From the NCBI GenBank assembly GCA_030640385.1, contig DAOWJL010000086.1:1-7949 (forward strand): a DNA stretch of 7,949 nucleotides, in the 5' to 3' direction. The DNA comes from Dehalococcoidia bacterium. GTDB taxonomy: Bacteria; Chloroflexota; Dehalococcoidia; Dehalococcoidales; G020351185. The notes under the pieces are model-generated. The model saw only the letters and a list, made by a program, of their open reading frames with translations. It had not been told where the DNA came from and ran no database searches. Below, in pieces: positions 1-6,543 of the stretch. The number at the start of each line of letters is the position of its first letter. Within the stretch, counting starts at the first letter, position 1. The position numbers and the translations under genes are program-made.

Positions 1-1661
1 AATATGGGGGCGATGGCTCTGCCTATCGGCTCCATAGCGCCTATATAATCAAGCAACCAGAATAATATGACCGCCAGGAATATAATTGTCCCTGCACGTA
101 CCAGGAAAGCCTTGACCTGCTGCCAGGTAAAGGTAACAGCAGCAGTAATTGTCGGCAGGTGGTAGGCGGGAAGCTCCATAACAAAGTGGCCGCTTTCACC
201 TTTGATAAGTTTCTTGCGGAAGAACCAGGCGAAGAGAATGGCAAGCAATATGCCCATGAGATATAAAGAGAAAATTACCAAACCCTGATAGGCGGTGAAG
301 AAAGCGCCGGTGAGAAGGACATAGATGGGCATTCGGGCGCCGCAGGATACCAAAGGAGTTACCAGTATGGTTACCAGCCTGTCCCTTGGATTCTCTATTG
401 TCCTGGCAGCCATAATTGCAGGTACACTGCAACCGAAGCCTAAAATCAGGGGAACAAATGACCTGCCGTGTAGCCCTATACGGTGCATCAACCGATCCAT
501 AACAAAGGCGGCGCGGGTGAGATAGCCGCTATGTTCAAGGATCGAAAGGCCAAGGTAGAGCAGGAATATAATCGGTACGAAGGATACAACGGTACCTACC
601 CCGCCGATGATGCCATCGGCGACAAGTGAACCCAGCCAGTCCGGTGTTATGCCGGAGGCAATTTCACTCAGGCGGTTAAAACCGCCGTTTATCCAGTTAA
701 TCAGGGGGGATGATATGCTAAAGGTCAGCTGGAAGAGGCTGAAGAGTATGGCGGCAAATATAGGAATACCCAGCCAGTTGTTAAGCACTACCTTGTCAAT
801 CCTGTCGGAGGCGCTTATTTTTTCAGTGGGGGGCTTTTCCAGAACATCCTTCATCAACCCGCTGATAAAGCCATACCTGGCATCGGCGATAACTATACCG
901 GCTACATTCCTGTGAATCCTTGCCAGTTGGGCGAGGCTGTTACCTTTAGTTCTCAGGACTTCTTCTCCACCTGGTTTAAGCTCTTCAAAATCCTTTACTA
1001 TTTCCTCATCTTCTTCCAGCAGCTTTAGTGCCAGCCATCTGGGCGGGAGTTTCTGTAATAGGGCACTGGTGGTTATAGCTGCTTCCAGTTTGGCGATTTC
1101 CTTATCTATTTCGTAGCCATAGCTGAACTTCAGCCTCTCTATATGGATTTTGCCCTCGGCGACGCAGGTTATTGCTTCAAGAAGTTCATCCGTACCTTGA
1201 TTGCGAGAAGCTACCAGGGGCACTACAGGTACTCCAAGCAGGTGGGAAAGCTGCTTGGCATCGATATGGTAGCCCCTGGATTGGGCTACATCCATCATAT
1301 TAAGAGCAACTATCAGCTTTACGCCCATCTCCAGAAGTTGCAACGAAAGATAGAGGTTACGCTCAAGATTAGAAGCATCGACGATGTTCACAACCACATC
1401 CGGGTTTTCATCAACCAGGAAATTTCTAGCGATGACCTCATCCAGGGAATGAGCCGTTAAGCTATAGGCGCCGGGCAGGTCAACCACCTTGAAATCATAA
1501 CCCTTAAAGCCGCAGATGCCTTCCTTCTTTTCTACGGTTACACCGGGCCAGTTGCCGACATGCTGATTGGCTCCGGTGAGGTTATTAAAGAGGGTCGTCT
1601 TGCCGGAATTGGGATTGCCGGTTAAGGCAATCGTAATTTTAATTTTTTCTTTTTTAGCCAC
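1..1661 (-). CDS. feoB: Ferrous iron transporter FeoB, partial (C-terminus beyond left edge)
   Basis: This is the GTP-binding inner-membrane protein that imports Fe2+. Reading the minus strand from a GTG at 1661 gives 553 uninterrupted codons to the window edge. The N-terminal G domain shows G1 GNPNSGKTT (residues 15-23), switch-I Thr42, G3 DLPG (61-64), G4 NMMD (121-124) and G5-like ASR (151-153). A GDI-like helical stretch follows, with RWLALKLLE at 208-216. The membrane part starts near residue 292. It contains both Gate motifs with their cysteines: GFGCSVPAIMAAR (Cys411) and VSCGARMPIY (Cys440). The GTG start is favoured because an in-frame TAA lies five codons upstream (1676-1674) and the only other usable start, an out-of-frame ATG at 1670, meets a stop after five codons. 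A GGA 3 bases before the GTG is a weak ribosome site. The gene lies 32 bases after feoA, so it is presumably in the same transcript. The last membrane helices of the family are missing only because the window ends. Family identity is near certain. Confidence 0.96.
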   Translation of the reverse strand, partial: MAKKEKIKITIALTGNPNSGKTTLFNNLTGANQHVGNWPGVTVEKKEGICGFKGYDFKVVDLPGAYSLTAHSLDEVIARNFLVDENPDVVVNIVDASNLERNLYLSLQLLEMGVKLIVALNMMDVAQSRGYHIDAKQLSHLLGVPVVPLVASRNQGTDELLEAITCVAEGKIHIERLKFSYGYEIDKEIAKLEAAITTSALLQKLPPRWLALKLLEEDEEIVKDFEELKPGGEEVLRTKGNSLAQLARIHRNVAGIVIADARYGFISGLMKDVLEKPPTEKISASDRIDKVVLNNWLGIPIFAAILFSLFQLTFSISSPLINWINGGFNRLSEIASGITPDWLGSLVADGIIGGVGTVVSFVPIIFLLYLGLSILEHSGYLTRAAFVMDRLMHRIGLHGRSFVPLILGFGCSVPAIMAARTIENPRDRLVTILVTPLVSCGARMPIYVLLTGAFFTAYQGLVIFSLYLMGILLAILFAWFFRKKLIKGESGHFVMELPAYHLPTITAAVTFTWQQVKAFLVRAGTIIFLAVILFWLLDYIGAMEPIGRAIAPI

Positions 1662-1693
1662 TATTCCGCATACTTATACATAAAAAGAATATA

Positions 1694-1939
1694 TTAATAA
1701 TCTGTGGTTCTAACCATTATTTTATGTGATATACCACGGCCTAACGCCAGCCTCGAACCTCTAACATCGAGGACTACCGAACCGGGTTTCTGACTGCTGA
1801 TCACCATAACATTCAGGCCGGGCGTGAGTCCCATATCAGCCAGTCTCCTCTGTAGTCCCCAGCCAGCCTCTATACTGACTACCTGTACTTGCTTACCAGA
1901 CGGCACAGTGCTTAATGGGATTGTCGAATTACTATTCAT
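1694..1939 (-). CDS. feoA: FeoA, SH3-like accessory protein of ferrous iron transport
   Basis: This is a small cytosolic protein of 81 residues, the usual size for single-domain FeoA, which assists FeoB in Fe2+ uptake. The family core is visible: a beta strand VQVVSIEAG, then the helix and turn RRLADMGLTPG (31-41), VMVISSQKPGSVVLDVRG (44-61), and a closing IMVR strand (74-77). The ATG at 1939 is preceded by AGGTG (1955-1951), 11 bases upstream, somewhat long but the best site. The gene is first in the feoAB transcript and is read from a strong promoter at 1975-2003. Its fold is also present in the C-terminal domain of the divergently encoded regulator. The exact partner role is known only from the family; the sequence adds no detail. 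Confidence 0.93.
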   Translation of the reverse strand: MNSNSTIPLSTVPSGKQVQVVSIEAGWGLQRRLADMGLTPGLNVMVISSQKPGSVVLDVRGSRLALGRGISHKIMVRTTDY

Positions 1940-1974
1940 TATTCAATAAACACCTGTAATCGTAACCTGAATTT

Positions 1975-2003
1975 ATTATAACCACATATAATTTATAAGT
2001 CAA
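1975..2003 (-). promoter_or_regulatory. Sigma70-type promoter for feoAB
   Basis: On the minus strand, TTGACT (2003-1998) is followed after exactly 17 bases by a perfect TATAAT (1980-1975). Transcription would start near 1968 and leave a leader of about 29 bases before feoA. The leader is too short for a typical riboswitch. The spacer includes the AT palindrome TATAAATTATA. Strong intrinsic promoter quality fits a gene that must be held off by a repressor. Confidence 0.8.
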
Positions 2004-2022
2004 GGGAATACTAAAAAAATAA

Positions 2023-2036
2023 TAAGGAAAACCTAA
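2023..2036. promoter_or_regulatory. Candidate DtxR-family operator (imperfect inverted repeat)
   Basis: The sequence TAAGG-AAAA-CCTAA has arms that match at 4 of 5 positions. It lies between the divergent -35 boxes, ending 8 bases before the dtxR -35 and starting 19 bases upstream of the feoAB -35. Its half-site resembles the TTAGG/CCTAA ends of the DtxR/IdeR box, but the spacing is shorter than the classic 19-base box. Assignment to the neighbouring regulator is inferred from position and similarity only. Confidence 0.35.
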
Positions 2037-2044
2037 CAATATAA

Positions 2045-2073
2045 TTGACATATCCTAAATATTAGTCTATAAT
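2045..2073 (+). promoter_or_regulatory. Consensus sigma70-type promoter for the dtxR-family gene
   Basis: TTGACA (2045-2050) and TATAAT (2068-2073) are both perfect matches, separated by the ideal 17 bases. Transcription would start near 2080, leaving about 34 bases before the TTG start. The spacer contains CTAA-ATA-TTAG (2055-2065), a short inverted repeat that could let a repressor sit between the boxes. Confidence 0.85.
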
Positions 2074-2100
2074 CGGGTTTGGGGAACTGTAAAATCGGGT

Positions 2101-2105
2101 AGGAG
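2101..2105 (+). promoter_or_regulatory. Ribosome binding site fixing the TTG start of the regulator
   Basis: AGGAG lies 8 bases before the TTG at 2114. It supports TTG as the initiation codon; the protein then begins Ser-Arg-Gln, giving the expected DtxR-family N-terminus without extension. Confidence 0.8.
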
Positions 2106-2113
2106 TTTTCGGT

Positions 2114-2776
2114 TTGAGCAGACAAACAATTGAAGAATATCTGGAAACGATAAAAACCCTGGAAGAGATGGAGGGTTCGCCGGTCAGGACTTCGTCTCTG
2201 GCCCGGGTTTTAACGGTATCGCCGGCTTCGGTAAGCGAGATGTTACAGCGCTTATCGGAAAAGGGGATGGTTAGATATACACCTTATAGCGGAGTCAGCT
2301 TAACCGAAAAAGGACTGCAACAGGTGTTAAAACTAACACGACGTCATCGTTTATGGGAGGTTTTTCTTAACAGGCATCTGGGTATTGGTTGGGAAGAAGT
2401 ATATGACGAAGCCTGTAACCTGGAGCACAATACATCTGGCATGGTAGCTGAAAAGCTGGCGAATTATCTCGGCAATCCGGCGGTTTGCCCGCACGGCAGC
2501 CCGATACCGGATGAGAACCTGAGGCTGCCTGAAAAATCGGGAACACCAATCGCTAACCTGGAAACCGGTAAAAAGGCTAAAATAACAAGAATCACCAATG
2601 AGATAAATTCAGAGCTTCTCCACTATCTAACCGGATTGGGCATTGTGCCGGGAGCCGAGATAGAGGTTATTGAAAAAGCGTCATTTGACGGAACTATAAC
2701 CATTAAGGCAGGTGAATCTATTAAAGCTGTCAGCGCAGAGGTGGCCTCTTTCATTGAAGTAGAGCCGGCAAACTGA
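2114..2776 (+). CDS. DtxR/MntR-family metal-dependent transcriptional regulator with C-terminal FeoA-like domain
   Basis: This 220-residue repressor-type protein starts at TTG. The domains are a winged helix at about 1-66 (recognition region SPASVSEMLQRL, 36-47), a metal-binding dimerisation domain at about 70-140, and a FeoA/SH3-like domain at about 148-216. Putative metal ligands, by alignment from memory with DtxR and MntR, are Glu8, Cys101, Glu104 and His105 (primary site) and His78 and Glu82 (ancillary site). Cys101 matches iron-type DtxR/IdeR, whereas Glu8 takes the place of DtxR Met10 and resembles MntR Asp8. Tyr97 sits where DtxR has His98. The gene is transcribed divergently from feoAB, so control of iron import is the likely job. 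The response could be to Fe2+ or Mn2+; iron is favoured by context. No symbol is given because the DtxR, IdeR and MntR names cannot be separated from sequence alone. Confidence 0.93.
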   Translation: MSRQTIEEYLETIKTLEEMEGSPVRTSSLARVLTVSPASVSEMLQRLSEKGMVRYTPYSGVSLTEKGLQQVLKLTRRHRLWEVFLNRHLGIGWEEVYDEACNLEHNTSGMVAEKLANYLGNPAVCPHGSPIPDENLRLPEKSGTPIANLETGKKAKITRITNEINSELLHYLTGLGIVPGAEIEVIEKASFDGTITIKAGESIKAVSAEVASFIEVEPAN

Positions 2777-2823
2777 ACCGGCAGTCTTTGCAGCGGTTTT
2801 GTATATATGCTGTCATTTATAAT

Positions 2824-3456
2824 CTAGAGCCTGTCCTTCATGTTGCGGCGCAGGACCACATGTTTCCAGCTACCACCCTTGGTGCGCATCTCCTTTATCC
2901 TGGGTATATAGCGAATGAAGGGTATAAGTAGCATTAAAGATGAATAAAGCACATAAACGCCGTTATTGTATATGAGCCAGGCTACAAAAGGAAAGATGAA
3001 AAGGCCAATGCTGTAGCTGAGCGTGGGGAAGCGGGTCAGTAACGTCAGCAGTGCGAACAGGGGAAAAGCGATAGCCAGACCCCAGGGCATAAGGAATACA
3101 AGGACGCCGATAAGGGGAGCGCCTCCCTTGCCGCCGCGGAACCTGAGCCATACCGGGAAGCTGTGTCCCAGTACGGCGATAGCGCCGGCGATAAGTTCAG
3201 CGCTTACAGGAACTTCAAGCAAGTAGCGGGCTAGGGCGATAGCAGCCGCTCCCTTGCCTATATCCGTCAACAGAACAAGCAAACCATATAAAAAACCCAC
3301 ATTATAAAAGACATTCATTGCGCCCATATTACGGCTGCCTACCTGGCGAATGTCTATCCCCTTACGCAGGCGTCCAACGATATAGGCTGTCGGTATGGAG
3401 CCTAGAAAATAAGCGGCTATTAAAGCGATGGCGATAGCGAAAGGTTCATTTAGCAT
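2824..3456 (-). CDS. plsY: PlsY-like acyl-phosphate:glycerol-3-phosphate acyltransferase, divergent member
   Basis: This polytopic membrane protein of 210 residues has the normal family length. PlsY transfers an acyl group from acyl-phosphate to glycerol-3-phosphate to make lysophosphatidate, the first step of phospholipid synthesis. Family features are LGSIPTAYIVGR (18-29), a motif-1 region GSRNMGAMN (40-48) and motif-2 GHSFPVWLRFRGGKG (97-111). Oddities: motif 1 has Tyr51 where the family has an essential Arg, and Arg42 where Gly is usual. The usual GGKGVAT reads GGKGGAP. The C-terminal motif 3 lacks the usual His and Asn (region 181-190 reads IRYIPRIKEM). Ser41, His98 and Lys110 are kept. 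The ATG directly abuts the recJ stop codon, with AAAGGA (3470-3465) 8 bases upstream. It could be an active variant, a paralogue with another substrate, or a partner of a canonical PlsY elsewhere. Family membership is secure; catalytic activity is not. Confidence 0.87.
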   Translation of the reverse strand: MLNEPFAIAIALIAAYFLGSIPTAYIVGRLRKGIDIRQVGSRNMGAMNVFYNVGFLYGLLVLLTDIGKGAAAIALARYLLEVPVSAELIAGAIAVLGHSFPVWLRFRGGKGGAPLIGVLVFLMPWGLAIAFPLFALLTLLTRFPTLSYSIGLFIFPFVAWLIYNNGVYVLYSSLMLLIPFIRYIPRIKEMRTKGGSWKHVVLRRNMKDRL

Positions 3457-5157
3457 CTAAACCGTCCTTTCAGCCTGATTTTCAGCTGACAGGTCCAGTA
3501 TATTGAGCCGCAGCTTCTCATTCCCGCCCCATTTATTCAGTTCTAGGTTATAGACGATATCAATGCTGGATTGTATATCTGGCATGCGATTACCCAATCC
3601 AAAGGCGACTGCATCCCATGTTGTATTAAGATGCCTGAGTTTTAGCCTCAGGTGGTCTCCATTATTACCCATAATACAGCAATCTGCAACTTTTACACAT
3701 CGGCTGATAAAAGTGGGTGGTGGGTTGCCCTTGCCAAACGGAGCCATTAGTTGAATTGTCTGGAAGGTGTCACCACTCAGCTCATCAAGTGTAAACTCGG
3801 TATCAATATCCAGCCGGGGGTGAAGGTCAATGCCTGATAGTTCACTGGCTGCAAGCTGGCAGAGTTGCTGTTCCAGGCAGGCAAGGTTTTCTGTCGGCAG
3901 GGTGAAACCGGCTGCCTGCGAATGACCGCCGAAATGAGTTAACAGGCTGCTACACTTGCTTATAGCCCGGATGATGTTGAACTCCGGGATGCTGCGGCAA
4001 CTGCCGGAACTGAACCTGTCGCCGATCCTGATGGCTGTAACCGGGCGGTAAAATTCAGAAGCCAGCCTTCCGGCAATCAGCCCGAGAATACCTCCCTGAT
4101 AATTGAAGTCGCTGACAATTAGCAGCGGTGCAATCCCCTTGGACAGGATTTGCTCCCTGGCTTTAGTCATGGCTGTGTTAGTCAGCTTTTGGCGTTCCGT
4201 GTTCTTTTCTTCCAGGAAGAATGCTAGCTCTTGAGCTTCCTGTGGCTGGTCTGTTGTCAGAAGCCTGTAGCTGGTCATGGCATCTTCTAACCTGCCGGCA
4301 GCATTGAGACGTGGCGCCAGTATCCAGGAGATGTCTTCAGTACAGATATTGCCGATGTCAAGTCTGGCCAATTCTGCCATTTCTTTAATGCCCAATCTGG
4401 GAGATTCTTTCAATAACTCCAGCCCTCGCTTGACAAGGTAACGGTTTTCTCCCAGCATTGGCATCATATCAGCCACAGTACCGAGGGCTACCAGGTCCAG
4501 CAATTTGTCGAGCTGACCCTCTTTACCCATACTCTGGTAAAGAGCTTGAAGTAGTTTGAAGGCTACCCCCACGCCGGAAAGCTCTGAAAAGGGATAGCCG
4601 GAATCGTTTCTCTTGGAGTCTATGACGGCGATTGCCGGCGGCAGCTCATCAAGGGGGGTATGATGGTCGGTAATTATTATATCAAGCCCCTTATTGTTTG
4701 CTTCCCTGACCTGAGATACACCGGTAACACCACAGTCAACGGTAATAACCAGGCTGATACCCTGTTGTTGAAGTTTGGCGAGGGCAGAGCTGTTAAGTCC
4801 GTGGCCTTCCTTCAAACGGTGTGGGATATATGGTGTAACATTGGCTCCAAGTGTCTGCAGCCCCTGGATTAGTAAAACGGCACTGGTGATACCATCGACA
4901 TCAAAATCTCCGTAAATCGCTATATTTTCTGCCGAAAGTAATGCCTGATAGATTCTGGCGATTGCCGGATGTATATCAGGTAGTAAATAGGCATCGGCTG
5001 ACAGGCGTTTATCGGAGTTGAGGAATAAATCTGCTTGGGATGGTTCGGTGATACCGCGGTTATATAGAAGCTGGGATATCAGGGGTGGCAGATCTGGAGC
5101 GATGACAGTATATTCCGCTGGAACAGGTGGCAGAAGGTTCCAACGATAGTGGTCCAA
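3457..5157 (-). CDS. recJ: Single-stranded-DNA-specific exonuclease RecJ
   Basis: This is a cytosolic 5'-3' single-strand exonuclease used in recombinational repair and mismatch repair. It has 566 residues, typical for bacterial RecJ. The DHH domain carries motif I DFDVDG (84-89), motif II TVDCG (139-143), and motif III TDHH (163-166), whose Asp and His residues bind two metal ions. These are followed by SGVGVAFKL (194-202), LVALGTVADMMPM (222-234) and APRLNAAGRLEDA (281-293). The DHHA1 domain shows GGILGLIAGRLA (355-366) and the GGHSQAAGF signature (410-418). The C-terminal OB-fold region ends with LNKWGGNEKLRLNILDL. The start is TTG, 2 bases after the fabF stop, with AGAGGA (5169-5164) 6 bases upstream inside fabF. 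The next gene, plsY, starts on the base after its TAG. Translational coupling with fabF is likely. All key motifs are intact, so the enzyme should be functional. Confidence 0.97.
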   Translation of the reverse strand: MDHYRWNLLPPVPAEYTVIAPDLPPLISQLLYNRGITEPSQADLFLNSDKRLSADAYLLPDIHPAIARIYQALLSAENIAIYGDFDVDGITSAVLLIQGLQTLGANVTPYIPHRLKEGHGLNSSALAKLQQQGISLVITVDCGVTGVSQVREANNKGLDIIITDHHTPLDELPPAIAVIDSKRNDSGYPFSELSGVGVAFKLLQALYQSMGKEGQLDKLLDLVALGTVADMMPMLGENRYLVKRGLELLKESPRLGIKEMAELARLDIGNICTEDISWILAPRLNAAGRLEDAMTSYRLLTTDQPQEAQELAFFLEEKNTERQKLTNTAMTKAREQILSKGIAPLLIVSDFNYQGGILGLIAGRLASEFYRPVTAIRIGDRFSSGSCRSIPEFNIIRAISKCSSLLTHFGGHSQAAGFTLPTENLACLEQQLCQLAASELSGIDLHPRLDIDTEFTLDELSGDTFQTIQLMAPFGKGNPPPTFISRCVKVADCCIMGNNGDHLRLKLRHLNTTWDAVAFGLGNRMPDIQSSIDIVYNLELNKWGGNEKLRLNILDLSAENQAERTV

Positions 5158-5159
5158 GC

Positions 5160-6413
5160 CTATTCCTCTTCATACTTCTTGAATATAAGGGTTGAATTAT
5201 GGCCACCGAAGCCGAAGGAGTTGGAAAGGGCGATTTTAACAGGGGCGTGGCGGGCTATATTGGGTACAAAATCCAGGTCGCATTCGGGGTCGGGGTGGGT
5301 TAAATTAATCGTTGGCGGTATGATGCCATTCTGTATAACCTTTATGCAGATGGATGCCTCGATGGCACCGGCACCGCCTATCAGGTGGCCGGTCATTGAT
5401 TTTGTAGAGCTTATCGGGACTTTATAAGCATCATCACCGAAGACGGTCTTTATGGCTATGGTCTCTGTCTTGTCGTTTAATGGCGTCGATGTACCGTGGG
5501 CATTAATGTAATCAATTTCAGCGGGGCATAACCTGGCTTTATCTATGGCAATCTGCATTGACCTGACGGCACCGTTGCCATCTTCAACAGGTTGTGTAAC
5601 GTGGAAGGCATCGGCACTGGCGCCATAGGAGATAATTTCTGCCAGGATATCAGCGCCTCTCTTCCGGGCGTGATCAAGGTTTTCCAGAACAAGAATGGTA
5701 GACCCTTCGCTGATGACGAATCCATCACGCTCAATATCAAAGGGGCGGGAGGCTTGCTGTGGTTCATCGTTTCTTGTTGACAGAGCTTTAAGAGCAATAA
5801 AAGCGGTAAAGCCCATCGGGCTCATTATTGATTCACTGCCACCGGCGAACATGGCTATGGCATCGCCCCGTTTTATAAACTCATAGGCGGCACCTATAGC
5901 ATCCGAACCGCTGGAGCAGGCGGTGGTGGTACAAAGGTTGGGACCTTTGAGTCCTAGTGCAATTGATACCTGGGCGGCAGCTATATCAGCAATCATCATA
6001 GGTGTAAGGAAAGGGCTTACCCTACTCGGACCTTTTTCCAAAAACACCTTCATCTGTGTAAACAGGCTTGTTAGGCCACCAATAGCACTACCAATGATGG
6101 TACCGATATCATTCTGATTATCTGAATCTATCTTTATACCGGAGTGCTCCAGTGCCTGACGAGCGGCTGCAATTGCCAGCTGGGCGAAGCGGTCCATATG
6201 GCGGGCTTCCTTGCGGTTCATATGGTCGGTGGCTTCAAAATCCTTGACCTCGCCGCCGAATTTGGTATCAAGCTCCGAGGGATCGAATAGGGTAACGTAA
6301 TCAATACCTGATTTACCGGCAATCAGTCCTTCCCAGGTTGTAGGCATATCCGAACCTAATGGATTTAGCGTGCCTATTCCGGTAACTACAATTCTGGTGC
6401 TTTCGTAAGACAT
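5160..6413 (-). CDS. fabF: Beta-ketoacyl-[acyl-carrier-protein] synthase II
   Basis: This cytosolic condensing enzyme of type II fatty-acid synthesis extends acyl-ACP with malonyl-ACP. It has 417 residues, close to the usual 410-415. The N-terminus RIVVTGIGTLNPLG (7-20) is typical. The catalytic Cys166 lies in TACSSG (164-169), His306 in NAHGTSTP (304-311), and Lys338 and His343 in STKSMTGHLIGGAGA (336-350). The C-terminal glycine loop is NSFGFGGHN (398-406). The Cys-His-His set and the loop identify FabF or FabB; overall form favours FabF. An open frame continues upstream to 6590, but that extension overlaps mtaB and lacks family similarity, so ATG 6413 is chosen. No convincing Shine-Dalgarno is seen before it. 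It is the first gene of the fabF-recJ-plsY run. No other fatty-acid genes (acpP, fabD, fabG) lie in this window. Confidence 0.95.
   Translation of the reverse strand: MSYESTRIVVTGIGTLNPLGSDMPTTWEGLIAGKSGIDYVTLFDPSELDTKFGGEVKDFEATDHMNRKEARHMDRFAQLAIAAARQALEHSGIKIDSDNQNDIGTIIGSAIGGLTSLFTQMKVFLEKGPSRVSPFLTPMMIADIAAAQVSIALGLKGPNLCTTTACSSGSDAIGAAYEFIKRGDAIAMFAGGSESIMSPMGFTAFIALKALSTRNDEPQQASRPFDIERDGFVISEGSTILVLENLDHARKRGADILAEIISYGASADAFHVTQPVEDGNGAVRSMQIAIDKARLCPAEIDYINAHGTSTPLNDKTETIAIKTVFGDDAYKVPISSTKSMTGHLIGGAGAIEASICIKVIQNGIIPPTINLTHPDPECDLDFVPNIARHAPVKIALSNSFGFGGHNSTLIFKKYEEE
5164..5169 (-). promoter_or_regulatory. Ribosome binding site for recJ inside the end of fabF
   Basis: On the minus strand, AGAGGA is embedded in the last Glu-Glu codons of fabF and stands 6 bases before the recJ TTG (5157). 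It supports the TTG start and a coupled fabF-recJ reading. Confidence 0.65.
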
Positions 6414-6447
6414 TATAAAACAGTAAAAGGTGATAAAGACTATGCTA

Positions 6448-6476
6448 TTTATAACATAATTTGAGCGTTCCTGCAA
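6448..6476 (-). promoter_or_regulatory. Candidate promoter for fabF-recJ-plsY
   Basis: On the minus strand, TTGCAG (6476-6471) and TATAAA (6453-6448) are separated by 17 bases, and TGT before the -10 forms an extended -10 element. Transcription would begin near 6441, about 28 bases before the fabF ATG. The -35 is weak, but the extended -10 compensates. Confidence 0.55.
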
Positions 6477-6500
6477 GAATGGAGGTTTGTTTGTTATAAT
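6472..6500 (+). promoter_or_regulatory. Candidate extended -10 promoter for mtaB
   Basis: TGTTATAAT (6492-6500) is an extended -10 with a perfect TATAAT. The -35 position 17 bases upstream (TGCAAG, 6472-6477) is poor. Transcription would start near 6507, downstream of the first in-frame TTG (6487), which argues for the later mtaB start at 6544. Confidence 0.55.
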
Positions 6501-6533
6501 TCCAGTACGGGTGAATTGTATGCAGAGAGATTT

Positions 6534-6538
6534 GAGGG
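6534..6538 (+). promoter_or_regulatory. Ribosome binding site fixing the mtaB start
   Basis: GAGGG lies 5 bases upstream of ATG 6544. Earlier in-frame starts (TTG 6487, GTG 6511, ATG 6520) have no well-spaced site, and the first also lies upstream of the predicted transcription start. Confidence 0.65.
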
Positions 6539-6543
6539 TGAAC

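Noticed and set aside
607..915. Plus-strand open frame of 102 codons.
   Set aside because: It is antisense to the feoB membrane region, which translates cleanly with conserved motifs on the minus strand.
1143..1460. Plus-strand open frame of 105 codons.
   Set aside because: It lies wholly inside feoB on the opposite strand, has no ribosome site, and its peptide resembles no family. It is a shadow of the G-domain coding sequence.
1940..1970. Possible metal riboswitch in the feoA leader.
   Set aside because: The predicted leader is only about 29 bases, too short for known metal-sensing riboswitches.
2764..2782. Hairpin GCCGG-N9-CCGGC at the end of the regulator gene as a terminator.
   Set aside because: The 5-base-pair stem overlaps the stop codon and no T-run follows on either strand, so it is too weak to annotate as a terminator.
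6487..6543. Upstream TTG start for mtaB next to GGAGG (6481-6485).
   Set aside because: GGAGG is only 1 base from the TTG, too close to function, and the extended -10 at 6492-6500 would place the transcript start after it. ATG 6544 gives the normal MtaB N-terminus.
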